A DNA stretch of 64,000 nucleotides from Ischnura elegans (Eukaryota > Arthropoda > Insecta > Odonata > Coenagrionidae), in NCBI RefSeq assembly GCF_921293095.1, contig NC_060246.1, positions 86,363,030 through 86,427,029 on the forward strand, written 5' to 3'. This document shows positions 37,101-49,344 of the stretch, piece by piece. The stretch's first letter is position 1; every line of letters begins with the position of its first letter. Both the position numbers and the translations under genes were made by a program. Below the pieces are notes generated by a model. The model searched no databases. It was not told where the DNA came from and saw only the letters and a program-made list of their open reading frames with translations.

Positions 37101-39853
37101 AGGTTTATCATCGTAAGATTTGGTGAATATTCGTTTCAATGGAGAAAATAGCTTTTTAATATCTAATTAATGACGGAATCGAAGACCAACGTGGGAATCA
37201 AATTTGTGTTTCACACTTGCGTATTATTGTGCTTGTATGAAATAAAATTGAACGTTAAAAAACTTCTCAACTATGTTAATTAATTATCGGAATAATATAG
37301 AGGTTAGAAAGTTGACCCTCTTCATGTAGAATTTATCGGGCATGTATATTATATAATATATTGTATAATTGACGAATGCAAACTTTAAAATCGGCTTTTT
37401 CTTTTTATTATTTTATTTTTATCGGTACTATACTTCTTTAATCCTCAAGTCATTATGTAAAACTGAATAATTAAAGACGTAGAGAATATAATTTTAACCG
37501 TGTGCTTAATTCATTCTATTTTTAAGATCATCTTTGGATTAAAATTATTCAAAGTGCACCATTGTATGTACGCATATGAAGCCTTTACTTTATACACTGG
37601 TTTTCTTACCGATTTTTCATAAAGTATCACGGAAATAATGTGTTATACACATGTATTGTGTCATGAAAGTGCTTTTTCAAAATATATCAATTTTGGCTGG
37701 TTAAGGCGTAAAGGTTAAAAATAAAATAAAGTGTGTATAGAAAACAATTACTGTGAACAATAACTACATGTCCCCTTTACATCGCAACCTTTAAGAGACA
37801 AGAAGCTACCTAATGCGTAGGAGGAAGCTATTTGGTTGAATGGGGGAAGAGTGTTGCCGATTTTTAGTATTTGGACTGTGCTTAAAATGAGGAATGGAAG
37901 GTCACGAGGGTGGAATGCCGGTATCTACCCTTCTCCCTCATCTTCAACCCTAATTCGTATTCTTATCATTCGATCCCGAGGCACCGACTCCTTGGAAACG
38001 GAATCAAAAAGCGTAATGATGAACAGACAGGGAGTTGTTTCCAGGTAAGGTAAGCATTTATGGACACCCTGACTGTGAAGCTACGCATCTGGCTCTCATC
38101 TGAGGCATCGTATATCTCATTGTGTTGACGAAATTACCATTTTCCTCCTGCATAGATATTTTTCCTAAACACTGTTAAATTAAAACGCAGGATTGGTGCT
38201 ATTATTTTATTCGTTCTCCTTCATAATTTTACCTATATTGCTTTACGATATAAATATGACCAAAATAAAATTAAAGGATCATTGAATTGATACTTTCTTC
38301 TTTTAATTATTTTTAATCATTCATTTAAAGTCGCACTCTACACGAAAGAACACAACAAAAGTCAGTGTTTTAAGGCCTTATTTATTCGTATGCACCATTA
38401 TGTTATTAGTATTAATAAAAGGAGTGAAATATTTGAAATATTGAATATGAAATCCTTTTAAATGGAAAAATCATTGAATACGGGTACATGATAAAGAAGC
38501 TTGAAAGTTATTGAAAATTTTTATTTTCCGTTTTAAAAGAATTATATTTGTCAAGGTCCGTGTTTCAGCCAATCACATTTATACTCAGAATGAATTTGGA
38601 GAAACATGTGGTAGCTTATATGAGTGTTTAAATGTAACTAAGTGTGTTATTAACTTGAAATTGAACTAAAATAGCGATAGAATCAATAAAGAACTAGCAT
38701 GCCGGTAGCTGAGAAAACGGCGAAAGAAAATTCCTCTTGGTAAAAATTCATTTTGTTGCCAAACTTTTAGTACATATCTCCATTTTGAAGTTTGAAACTT
38801 ACGACCTTATTTTGGATTTTTAATTAGCCAGAAATAAGAACGTTGCGCGTGGCTAATGGAGCCTGAGCAGAGTATTTATTTACGGTATAGTGTGTTAAAG
38901 TTTCACAACTAGGTAAGCATAACTTTAACTATTCTATTTCATCTGTAACTAGGATGAAACCAGGTTATTACTAGCGAATCCTTCTGAATTCACCGGTAGC
39001 TTTAAAATAAGATGTGTTACTCAGCTGGACAAGTCATACAACGGGACGATCGCATTATTTGCAAAGCTCTCAGGTGAGACTTACGCCAAGGATTGACATG
39101 GGGATTGATGGAATTTATTTTAGGAAAAATCAAAGACTAACTAACGGCAAACTTCAAGGCAGTCAGCAGCAAATAATTTTACTGCGTAAAAATTCACCAC
39201 CAAGGCTATTATTCACCTTGAATTGGTCTTAAGAAGTATTATACACCTTGACCCGATTATTTCTCTTTTGATGTAATTTAGGTACGTATTTGACGATAAA
39301 GTAGTTTGAAGTGCCCTCTAGGGGCAAACTATATTCCGAAATGTTGAATGACATGTGTAAGTAATTACTATGCACTGACTCGGACCTAATTGGGAAGGTT
39401 GGTTCAATTAGGTGAGGATGAGGCTGGCCCTTTAAAATGATTGCCACTTGCGTGTTATATTACGCATTCAGTGAATGGATAAGGATACATCCATCCCTTG
39501 GGCAGCCTTCCAATGCGAGTATTTTTATGTTGGCGTATCCGAAACCTTCACACTTGGGGAATTGACCTGATGTGTTTCGATCTGCGGTCGAAAAACATAC
39601 CCGCAAGGCCAGGACGACGAGAGGCCAAGTATTACAAGTGAGTTTTTCATAGCTTTGAAAACTAATTTTTTTAAGTTAAAGTAGCATGGAGTTGTCGGGG
39701 AAAGGTTTATATAAAAAAATCAATATGTCAATACATGTGATCACAGATCACAGAAATACTGGTATCCCCCGGCCACTAAGTTTTTGTATACTTCATCTAT
39801 CAATTTCTGCATCCAACTGTGTTTATAAAAAAAAACCAATTTTACCATTTGGC
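31125..39853. other. Long non-coding stretch, no supported gene
   Basis: Overlapping frames at 32867-33342 (minus) and 33447-34139 (plus) occur where G+C is higher. They lack recognisable domains and splice-site pairs. A CAG-GTAAGG donor-like site at 38045 follows a 70-codon frame (37836-38045) with no supported start or acceptor. A C/T-rich block at 36090-36240 is followed directly by a G/A-rich block at 36260-36425. A TTTA repeat lies near 36467-36482. A GC-balanced tRNA-like stretch near 39490-39630 is too imperfect to call. Confidence 0.45.
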
Positions 39854-39861
39854 TTCTAACC

Positions 39862-40093
39862 CATGGGCGTGCACAGCGAGGGGCAGGAGGGGGCAGCTGC
39901 CCCCCCCCCTGGGAGCAAAATCGCAACTGTCTTTAATGACAATAATATTTTTTCAAGGAAATAAATTTTAAAACTGTTACAGTTTCCTTAAAATCTTGGT
40001 TTCATTCACATTTTCCATGCAATAAACTTACCTATAACTTGAACAACCATGGCTTGCCCCCCCCCCTTAGTTTTGATCCTGGGTACGTCCTTG
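39862..40093. mobile_element. hAT-like MITE with 8-bp (7/8) target duplication
   Basis: Termini CATGGGCGTGCACAG and the complement of the right end, CAAGGACGTACCCAG, form an imperfect inverted repeat. Flanks TTCTAACC (39854-39861) and TTCTCACC (40094-40101) match at 7 of 8 positions. Poly-C and poly-G tracts lie inside both ends, including a 16-bp palindrome GGGGGCAGCTGCCCCC at 39889-39904. GGGCGTACCCAGG-type termini next to G/C runs are a common hAT MITE pattern in memory. Size is 232 bp and there is no coding capacity. Confidence 0.7.
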
Positions 40094-40101
40094 TTCTCAC
40101 C

Positions 40102-41134
40102 TCCACCAAGCTGATATTCAAATATAAGGCTGGCGAGGAAAAAATCGTGGTATGTCAGCATAATTTTTTTTCTTTACTCTTTGGTACCCTAGGTGGAAGA
40201 GAGAATGATTGAAAAGGCGAAACGGTACTCTGCGGAACGGAAGGTCAATTTTGAGTGAAGTTCATGGCAGGTGGAGGGCAGCACGGAATAAAAGGAGTAG
40301 GAAATACTGCAGCGGGTAATCTAATCCGTAACGAGCTTAGCGCTCCCCCGCTCAATGCGGGAGCTCTCTCCTCTTCGGCAACGTCTTCATTTCGCATGCA
40401 TCTATTAACCGAAGCTAGAGGTATGGACTGCGGAATTTTTTTTCGGGGACGAAATGCTAATTAGCCGCTTTGACTGCGAAATGGATTTGGAAAAAAAAAC
40501 ATTACCTGCCTTCGTTCGATCAAATAGAAGAGGGAGACGCGGATGAAAAGTTTTGGGAGTTAACTGCAGATGTAGTGGGGACGATGGTGACATTAGATTA
40601 AGGGCAAAGGACAACTTTTTAAAGTGAACTTACGTGCTATGGAGGAGTATTGAGGTCTAGGTATTCAAGGCGAAGGTTTTGCTGAAAGTTGCAGGTCTTG
40701 ACTGGAATATGGCACGATGGATGTAGGAATGTGGTTAAATATAACTTTTTAATTATTTAAGTGATGTTAAATTCTTAATGTGCGTCAATCAATAAATTCA
40801 TTATTTATTTCTCCTTAAGATTTGTTGCTTTTGGATTACTTGGGTTGCATTTTTAGTCCCTCGGGCATAATGAGTGTTTAACGCATAAAAAATTCGTCAT
40901 TTATTAGAGAAATAATTGATATGCAAATGCTAACCCGCACCAACCTTCTTTAATAACTAATACTATTTTCATATGGTGTTTTTATGCATTTGTCATGCTT
41001 TAGCCCAGAGTTTTTAATAACAAATTTCAAAATTATGCCATCCGTTTGATGTGCAGAATACAACTGCATGCAGCTTACTACTTTGGGCACTAAGAAAAAT
41101 TGTTTGCTTTTAGAAAATTTGTTTGCGTTTTGCT
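40102..41134. other. Non-coding stretch
   Basis: A 69-codon plus-strand frame at 40255-40464 has plausible composition but no supporting signals. The rest is AT-rich with nothing identified. Confidence 0.45.
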
Positions 41135-41332
41135 CTTAGAAAATTTGTTTGCTTTTAATTGAATCGAAAGTTTGATAAAAAACATTGGCTTTTTGCTAAG
41201 TTACACTCCTACATGCGTTGACTTTTCCACCCTTATTTTAGGATAACAATATGTTTTTTTGACTCTTTTCTTAGAAAATTTGTTTGCTTTTAATTGAATC
41301 GAAAGTTTGATAAAAAACATTGGCTTTTTGCT
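41135..41332. repeat. 63-bp direct repeat (two identical copies), period 135 bp
   Basis: Bases 41135-41197 and 41270-41332 are identical, starting CTTAGAAAATTTGTTTGC and ending GGCTTTTTGCT. They are separated by 72 bp. A partial extra copy of the TAGAAAATTTGTTTGC motif precedes the first copy, near 41111. Confidence 0.85.
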
Positions 41333-41340
41333 GGCTATGG

Positions 41341-41608
41341 AGTTATATGGTAATTAAAAACTGCTCAAGTTGGCTATGAGCCTTTATTAAATGATGGTGA
41401 ACTTTAGTTCATTGATATTTATTCCACCTCAAATGCTTTTCTTAATGGAAGATCAGCAAATTTATGAAATTCATGAAAGTTATATGGTAATTAAAAACTG
41501 CTCAAGTTGGCTATGAGCCTTTATTAAATGATGGTGAATTTTAGTTCACTGATATTTATTCCACCTCAAATGCTTTTTCTTAATGGAAGATCAGCAAATT
41601 TATGAAAT
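41341..41608. repeat. Near-perfect 130-bp tandem duplication, period 137 bp
   Basis: Copies at 41341-41470 and 41478-41608 start AGTTATATGGTAATTAAAAA and end AATTTATGAAAT. They differ by a few substitutions and one T insertion. A 7-bp TCATGAA spacer separates them. It begins 8 bp after the preceding 63-bp repeat. Confidence 0.85.
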
Positions 41609-41609
41609 C

Positions 41610-43869
41610 AGAAAAAATATATTTCATCATATTTTTACATGTATGAAATAATATCGGAGAGATATACGTAACAAAAGCCTAGCAATTCCAGCAAATATAA
41701 ACGAATCTATTAATGCTAATTACTTGAAGATTTTCATCTACCCGTCATAAAGTTACCTCTAAACGTACGGAAAAAGTAATTCCCAGCTCTTTACTTTCAC
41801 CAAATTTCTTTTAAGCAAATGTTTTCATACCATTGTGCCACTATCCAGTAAGAGATATGATCCTTGTTCACATTTGCAAGAAGAATGGAACCTAATTCCT
41901 TAATTTATTCCTCTATTGTAGTTCCTGCGTTCCTGTATATGGCATTATATAAAACAGTCTGTCATTTGAAATTTTAATGATACGTTTTATATTTTAGCAT
42001 CTTGAGATTATATCCTTTGATTTGAACGAGACATCAAAGGTTCTTATTAAAATTTATGAATGCCTTTCCACGTCATGTTTGGCTTACTTTGCTGTAAAAA
42101 TGTAAAAAAAAGGCTGTTTTCATTTCCATTTTTTGATACATTTTTATGTACATATCCACTATAATTATCACTCGCTCCTTGAAATAGGAATAGTTTTGGC
42201 ATTTATGCAAAGCTCTTCATGTTCCCTCGACTGATTTCTTTAAATTGAGGTCATTTTCACTGTATAGCAGTGGGCGATAATTCTGCGCCTCAAAATTTCT
42301 TTTGATGATGACTATTGAAAAGTAACTGATTTTTTACATGTTTACTTAATTATTTATCAAATATTTATATTTAATCAATTGTAAAAACAAAGAGCTTCAT
42401 AGATAATGCAAAAAAATGTTAGGTGTAATTTTGAGTTTTCACTCACTCGCTTAATGTTTACTCTCATGTATTTAAACTGTTTAGATTGCTAAAATATTTC
42501 CTCGGACTCCCTTATGCGTGAAATAGCCGACAAAGGTTCAATGTTTAGATTCTCTATATTCAATTAAATGTCGTAAGTTTATTTCTTTGAGTGATATTTT
42601 ATGACGGCCAAATACGGATTGAAACAATCCTGGCGGATATTAAGGTCTCATCTAGTGCCTATGGACAGTAAGTACGTCTAGTCCATTGAAACTTATCATA
42701 AAGACATCTTTTGACTGTTTCATGGAAAAAATATAGATTGACCATCGTTATTTTCTAAACCCTAGCATTCCTATGTCGTCCCTTGATCTCGAAGAAGTAA
42801 CGAAGCGACTTCGTGGCGTTTCTGTATCCAGCACAAATTAAGTTGATGCCTTGTTAACATTTTAATCTGAAAAAGTCGTCACCTGTAATCTTGAGTAATG
42901 CGCACACTTCCTTTTCAGCTCATTCATTCTTTCAAAGCCTTTCCCAGGCCAACCGCTTCTTCTGTCCCTCCAGCACACAAGGAAATCCCAGTAAAACTTG
43001 GGCGCTCTAAAATAAAAAATAAAAATAAATAAAAACCTGACAAAAGAGAAGCGAAGGCATTGGGGGTGGATTGAAGTGGTCTTTTGTGTTGACGGGACGG
43101 ACTTACTAAATTCCTTTAAACCTGCCTTGTTGCATGCCGCTATTATCATAATCAGCGTACCCGCTCGTGCCCATAAAAAAGAATGTTATCTCTCATTACA
43201 GTCTCGACCAAGACCTAACGGCCCGGTAGCATCAATTGAAAACGTTAAATTCTCCGCAATTTCGAGAATTTTAAAGAGAAGATATTTTCTTTCCTCCTCT
43301 GCGTGGACATTTATGCGTACGCTTTTTCGTTTTCCAGTTTGCTTTCGGGGTTTCTTTGCGCGTGTATTCATACTTATTTTTTGGTGCATAAGCGATGAAT
43401 TTTCCCCGAGCTATCGTTTTCAAGATATTTTTTAATAAACCATTGTAAATAAAATATTTCTGTCCTCATTGAGAACTTTCGGAAATGTAGGCCAAGCGAA
43501 ATATGGGTAAAGACTTATCTTTCCTGGAGTTTTGGCGTGTATCTGTAGCAACGTTTATTTCACATTCTGCTACATTCAATTTGTGACTGTATGACCACCA
43601 ATTTTGTGTACACAAAATATTTTAAATTCGTTGCTTGGAAATTAATAAATTTAAATTCAAATGTATCCGAATGTAAAATTATTATAATAAATTATTCTTT
43701 AAATCATGTAATGAATCAAAGATTTAGTGCTGTTACGATTACGGAGGAATCAAGATTTGGTGCGGGTTATTCATGCAATATAATTTTGATGTAAACGTTT
43801 TACAGTGGCACTGATCAATAGATTCAGATTACACCTCTGGAAATAATATTTTTTTACATTAATTTTATC
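41610..43869. other. AT-rich non-coding stretch
   Basis: No supported gene or element. Frames at 42862-43435 on both strands overlap each other and look like shadows. Confidence 0.5.
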
Positions 43870-44525
43870 AAAAATTGTTCATCAGAACGTTAAAACTGCT
43901 ATAGTATGCCATACCTATCAAGGCGAACAATGCATTTTAAAAATCAAGATTATACGAGACCAGGACTCAGAACTTAAGTTTGAAAAATGCACTTTGTTAA
44001 CTTTCAAGCTTGTGGCTAGAAAGTTTTCACCTTCATGTGCAATCATTTAAACAACATTTTCAATCTTTTCCTATGCTTCACGTGTGTGTGACAAAATATC
44101 ACAATCTTATCATTAACATATTTTTTAGCTAATGTGTAAAGTGCCATACTTACAAAGGTGAAAAATGAGTTTAAAATTACGATTTTACTAGACTATTAAC
44201 TTTTTCTTCCTCCCTTCGGGATAGCGCGTTCTCAATTTTTTGTACAATAATAAAAAAAATATATTTTCTTATACTTCACACGTGTGTGACAAAATATCAC
44301 AAAATTATCATTAACATGTTTTTTAGCTGCTGTGTAATGTGCCAAAGATATCAAGGCGAACAATACATTTTAAATATCAAGATTTTACCAGACTATTAAG
44401 TTTTTCTTCCCACCTTCAGGATAGCGCGTTCTCAATGTTTTGTACAATAATAAAAAAAATGTATTTTCTTATACTTCACACGTGTGTGACAAAATATCAC
44501 AAAATTATGTATTAAAATGTATTTT
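43870..44525. repeat. Tandem array of about 200-bp units (three plus a partial)
   Basis: The landmark CTTCAC(A)CGTGTGTGACAAAATATCAC recurs at about 44076, 44275 and 44475, giving a 200-bp period. Units share TTTTTTAGCT, an AGGCGAACAAT-like block, ATTTTAC(C/T)AGACTATTAA, TTTTTCTTCC, ATAGCGCGTTCTCAAT and TGTACAATAATAAAAAAAAT. The first unit (from about 43870) is more diverged and longer. The CACACGTGTG palindrome is preserved in the two best copies. It is satellite-like but very short. Confidence 0.8.
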
Positions 44526-44559
44526 AGTTACGCTTAGGGTCGATTCTCTTACGATGCGT

Positions 44560-44925
44560 TCGCTCCACTCGAGCGAAAAGCACAGATGACTGGTGCTTCC
44601 CATGGGGATCGACCACGCACCAGTGGCACACATGATGGCGCAAAGGGATGCTGGCGAGAGATGAACCCCTCCTCTGACTGTTGGCCGTTTTTTAAGCGCA
44701 GGGGATGGGAGGGAGGCGATTCTTTTTTTCGAGCGTTGGAAGCGGCTGGGAGCGACTGGCGTGGTGCGGCACACGGCGGCCCCGTCGGGAGCGGCTTGAA
44801 AAGCGCGGAAGGGAATGGGGAGTCGGTGCACAGAGGAGTGGCGAGTCCTCCTCCTGTTGGGCGACTTTGGAGCGATGACGCGGTCCTCTGGTGCCGAGTA
44901 AGCTGGGGACGATTTCGCGTGAATA
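44560..44925. other. CpG-rich block directly after the 200-bp array, nature unknown
   Basis: A sharp shift from AT-rich repeats to GC- and CpG-rich sequence. Frames of 123 codons (plus, 44586-44957) and 158 codons (minus, 44505-44981) overlap throughout, with no recognisable domain. CTGGTGC and GCACCAG near 44591-44625 form a 7-bp stem. It could be a promoter and first exon, or part of the mobile element carrying the array. Confidence 0.3.
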
Positions 44926-47900
44926 CTGGTGGCGGAATGTTTATTTTTCTTTTTTAAAAATTTATTTTCTTTCCCACACAATGGGAGCTGAGTTTTATTT
45001 TTCGGTTATATTACTCGCTTCTCCCCCATTTCGCTTTATTTCATCTCTCCTTCTCTTTGCCGCCTGATTCCTCCCCTACTCCTGCAACACGGCCCGGTTC
45101 TATTTCGCACAGGAGGGACGATGCCTATTGTTTTTTCGATACGTGTATATCTGGGGCAGGGTGAGTGCACCACTGGAACAAGGGAGGGATTTGTGTGTGA
45201 GTATATATATATATATGTATAGGAACAGAGAACGAATCTTGGGGGTGGGGGGATTAAGGGGGTAGGAAATTCATTTAAAACTATCGAAAAAGTGTATCCA
45301 TTATGCATGCTTGCATTTCGATGGAGCTTATTTGAAGAAGTAAACGGAATGTGAGCGACGAAAATAGATTTAATAAAACGTATTCATGTAGCTCTAGTAA
45401 AAATTTTATAGCTTACTAGAATTCTTATCAAATCGTGAAGCGAGGTTTGAACGGCAGCACGCGTCATCTCGCATCGCGAATTGCCATTTGAATTACGTGT
45501 GTCTTAATCCATTACGTCACGCATTTTCGTTCTGGCAATGGAAAGAGCGTTGAAAACCTAAACGAACTTTTTTAACGACACTTGAATTGGAGTGATATGT
45601 CTTTTTTCCGTGGAAAGAACAAGAGGAGGGGAATAGCGACAGCAAGAGAGGTAAATTCATGAGTTGAGGATACGAAATGAAAACCACTCACGAACTAATG
45701 CAAATAAAATTGGTAAATACGCCAATTAATCTCTCTTTGCATAGGGAACTTATGATAATTTTGCCTGACTAATCATCCTTTATTCGAAAGGTTTGTAATG
45801 TACTGCTATCAGGTAGACACTCCGTTAGCCACCTTAATGTGTTTACTTCGAGTTTAATTAAGCAAAGCACTTATGACGATAAACACGCAGACGTGTGGGA
45901 GAAGGTGAAACACGTGGTGGTATACCGAAGAATATGATGAGAAAGGAAGCTTTCGTGTATCAGACGCCAGAGAAGAACATGGTGGATCAGCTATGCCATA
46001 AGACATAGAAATTACGTCATCGATACAGTTGAAGGAAAATATGGCTATCAATGACATCGAACTCATTTACACGGCGATATCCGCGCGTACGAGATCATTG
46101 TCCTTTCGTCATCAAATTATGGAAGTCCTCGAGATGAGTATATTTGGGGCAGAAGAAAAAACTCAAAGGAGGAGAAAGTCGGGAAACTGTGGGAACAAAC
46201 TTGGAGAAGGAAAAAAATAGACACTTACCGTATTCTAATCTTAGTATTGTACCATGAATGAATGAAAATTTAATGGATAATGGAATTCGTTTAATTTTTA
46301 AGGTGATTTTCAGAAGTGCCAATGATCAATTTAACTCGACTAAAAGTTTACTTGATGACGGAAGACAACAATCTCATATGCCAGCTTTAGAATTACCTCC
46401 AATAATGCCGCCGGTAATGTGGTAATCGCCGATTTTAATAAATGAGCATCGAATTTCCAGCACTACCACGGCGATGACCTATTATTTTCTCTTCCGTCGG
46501 TGTTAGTTCATTACTTTCGCATGAGGTAGTTGTCTTTCGTCATGAAGTTAACTTTATTATTGGCCTTTTGAGAACGCCCTAAGATTTATCGATCCATGTA
46601 TCCGGTATAATCGGTGTATATCATGGGTACTCAATCAGACGCTAACAATAGAACACTCTTTATTTGGGCATCCGTGTCATGAGCGTTAAGTGGATGTTGA
46701 GATATATTGTGGGGCTATATGAGGATTTAGCTGGGTGCCCCGGTTATTTCAGCCGGGATGAGGTCTGAAGAGTGTGGAGAAGTAGGCGAAAAGATGCGGA
46801 CTACGGGGAAACAATAAGCGGGGTATCCGAAGGAGAGATGAGAGGAGACGGCCTTCTTTTGTGAGTCTCGCTCATTATCTCCAAGCTACCATTTAATTAA
46901 TCCCTATTCCATCTCGAGCTCTATATGGGGGATTATTGTTTGGGCATCCACCCGGCTTTTCCGCTGTACTAATCGATTTTGATAGCAGAACGGACGGATA
47001 AATAGTCTCGATTTATGTTTCCGAACTACCCACCCGTATCAACCCTCCCAAGCCCACCGTTCGATACATCTATTTTTCTCTCGGAAATCGCGTTCAACGG
47101 GAGATAAAATACTTTTTTCTATCAATAGAGAATTGCTTGTTCGAAATATTGACTACATTCGCGGTATGGGTTAATTTTTTTTCGATAAGAGTCATTATTG
47201 ATTGTTTCCTGAAATATCCGAAGAGAAGCACTTTAGTCTTTCGGATTATGTGATCATCTGATACTTTGATTTCTCCTTCTAATTCGGGAAAAGCTCTTTT
47301 TCATGACGATTTTTGCCTTCATTTAATATGATTTATCGTCTTTTTCTCGTACAAATTGTTCTTTACCAATCGCTTCTTTATTTCCATAGCAAGTCTCTAA
47401 TAGTTCCCATCGTTGCCATCTTCCAATGCAGACAATTATTTTCAACAAGGTGAACAGTGATTTAAAAGGATCTCTATGAAATCATATTTTGCCTGTTGAT
47501 GCCAAAACTTGTTTTTTTGTTGGTGTAAAACGCATTTTTGTACCTCATCCATGGAAAATTTCTCATTTTTGTCTATATGAAATAAAAAGAGCGATTATTT
47601 TAATGTAAAAACTAATTTCGATTCTAAAAATTTTCATTATGAAAATCTTGATTCCTAAAACACCGTGACCGTCATTTCAGTCTGCACATTCGGTGTTTAG
47701 AATATATATTTCATCCTCGTTAAGTTTGCCTGTTTCAAAAATGTGAGAAAATGAATCAGCAATATGGAGCGATTACCAATGAAATTATCCACACCTTTTG
47801 GACGGTTATCTTAAAAAATTCCCAATATTTACCTTCTACCTCACCCTACATTAACTCATGTAGTGACTTATAGGGTTTCTCAATACTAGGCCTCCGCTTA

Positions 47901-49235
47901 AAATTCTAGTCAATACCCATTATAATTCGAGTCATACATGTAAGCCCTCTAAAAATTCTCAGGCTTTCCAGGAAAGGGTGTTCTGGATAATACAGCGAAA
48001 ATCCTTATTTTCGTGCAAAAATATGTTAATTAGTTTATCACTGAATTTATCGAAGTGCTCGTAGCAACTGTTTGCTTCTAAAATATTACTTCCATTAAAT
48101 AAAATCAAAATTATTATGCACGCCAAAATCCTGCTAAAGTCAGTTTTCATATGGAAATTATTAATAGCTTTTAATAACATCTACGGGGCTGGTTGCTGTT
48201 CCATGTGAGAGAATCATATTCCGCATTTGGGACCGCAATTTCCAGTCTTTGTCAAGTCACGCTGAAATAGATATTTTTTTCTGCATTCATTCCCACCGTG
48301 TCACCGTACGGTTACACTTTTTTCAGGTGCGCGCTGGAGGGAAAGGCAAAAACGAACTCACTTATCAAAACGTGGTACTAATACTAGAGGTAAAATTGAA
48401 TAGATAAAAAAACCTTTTTTCTTCCGCACTCACGACGAAAGATGCATACATATTTTTTTATCGTAATCCATATCGTTCCGTTCATGAGTCACTCCAATCA
48501 GAACCCCTTCGTGGTTTTAAAATGATTGCCAATTCCACGTGACGCTTGAGTAATAATGAGAAAAAAATATATATGCGTCGACTCGAACCGAAATATTGGA
48601 GAGAGAGACAGGAACCCGAAAAGGAGGAAAATATTCAGCTCGACGAAACGGTCTTCCGTTACTCCGCCAGGCAGTGGGACATATGTACAGAGGGAGAAAG
48701 AAAGTCGAGGCTTCATACCCATAACCTCAGACCCAGTTCCACTGAAAAAAGGAGGAAGGGATAGCGGTTGCCTCTATATATTTATACTCCTGCGAGATTA
48801 TTCAGACAATCCTCGTCTCCCCGCAGTGGGACCAGCCCGTGGATATGGAAGAGTAGAAAAAAAGATGGAAAAATAAACACCTTTATCGAGGATCGGAACG
48901 TGCCCTTGCATGAATTACGAGGTCTGACTCGGAGAGATGGCGGCGAGGGTGTGCTGGGCCGCAGCGGGATGTGCTATAGTTGGAACTGTGGTGGAAGTAT
49001 TAATGGTAATTAGCGAGAGGAGGTAATAAGAGCGACCTCTCGGGGATGATAAATTGTTTCCTCTGCTGATGAGGAATGTTGTATGGAGTTACAGAGTGTG
49101 TAGTGTAAACAACTGGAATACCTGTACTTTAATACTGGCCCGAATCTTTGTTTTTGAATTGAAGAGACCGGATGGTTTTTGGACGATAGTTAGGATGCTT
49201 GAAGAAAATTTTCACGGGTTTACCACCAGGTGTGG
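44926..49235. other. Non-coding stretch
   Basis: A short (TA)n run lies near 45199-45216. A 5-bp CCCGG/CCGGG stem lies near 46739. The 72-codon plus-strand frame at 48546-48764 is charged (Glu/Arg-rich) and intact but has no motif or splice evidence. No gene supported. Confidence 0.45.
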
Positions 49236-49340
49236 TATCGGGTAATTTCTCCTAACATTTCAACGGCTGAGTCTGCCATCATCTTCAGGTGTAGAATCTT
49301 TGAAGGAAATGGCAGACTCAGCCCGATGGGAAACCCGATA
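49236..49340. mobile_element. Small foldback element sharing the CATCATCTTCAGG motif
   Basis: A 15-bp perfect inner arm GGCTGAGTCTGCCAT (49265-49279) pairs with 49309-49323. Outer blocks TATCGGGT and ACCCGATA pair across unequal spacers (about 21 versus 9 bases), and TTTACC/GGTAAA pairing may extend further. The loop contains CATCATCTTCAGG, which also ends the inner arm of the foldback at 21140-21371. Non-coding. Confidence 0.6.
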
Positions 49341-49344
49341 AAAT

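Noticed and set aside
37836..38045. Plus-strand exon candidate before CAG-GTAAGG
   Set aside because: GTAAG sites are frequent by chance. No acceptor, start context or conserved-looking peptide was found.
39490..39630. tRNA-like sequence on the minus strand
   Set aside because: A B-box-like CAGGTCAATTCCC is present, but the A box and stems do not pair well enough to call a tRNA or SINE.
44505..44981. 158-codon minus-strand and 123-codon plus-strand frames
   Set aside because: They overlap each other in a GC-rich block with no recognisable motif. Coding cannot be supported.
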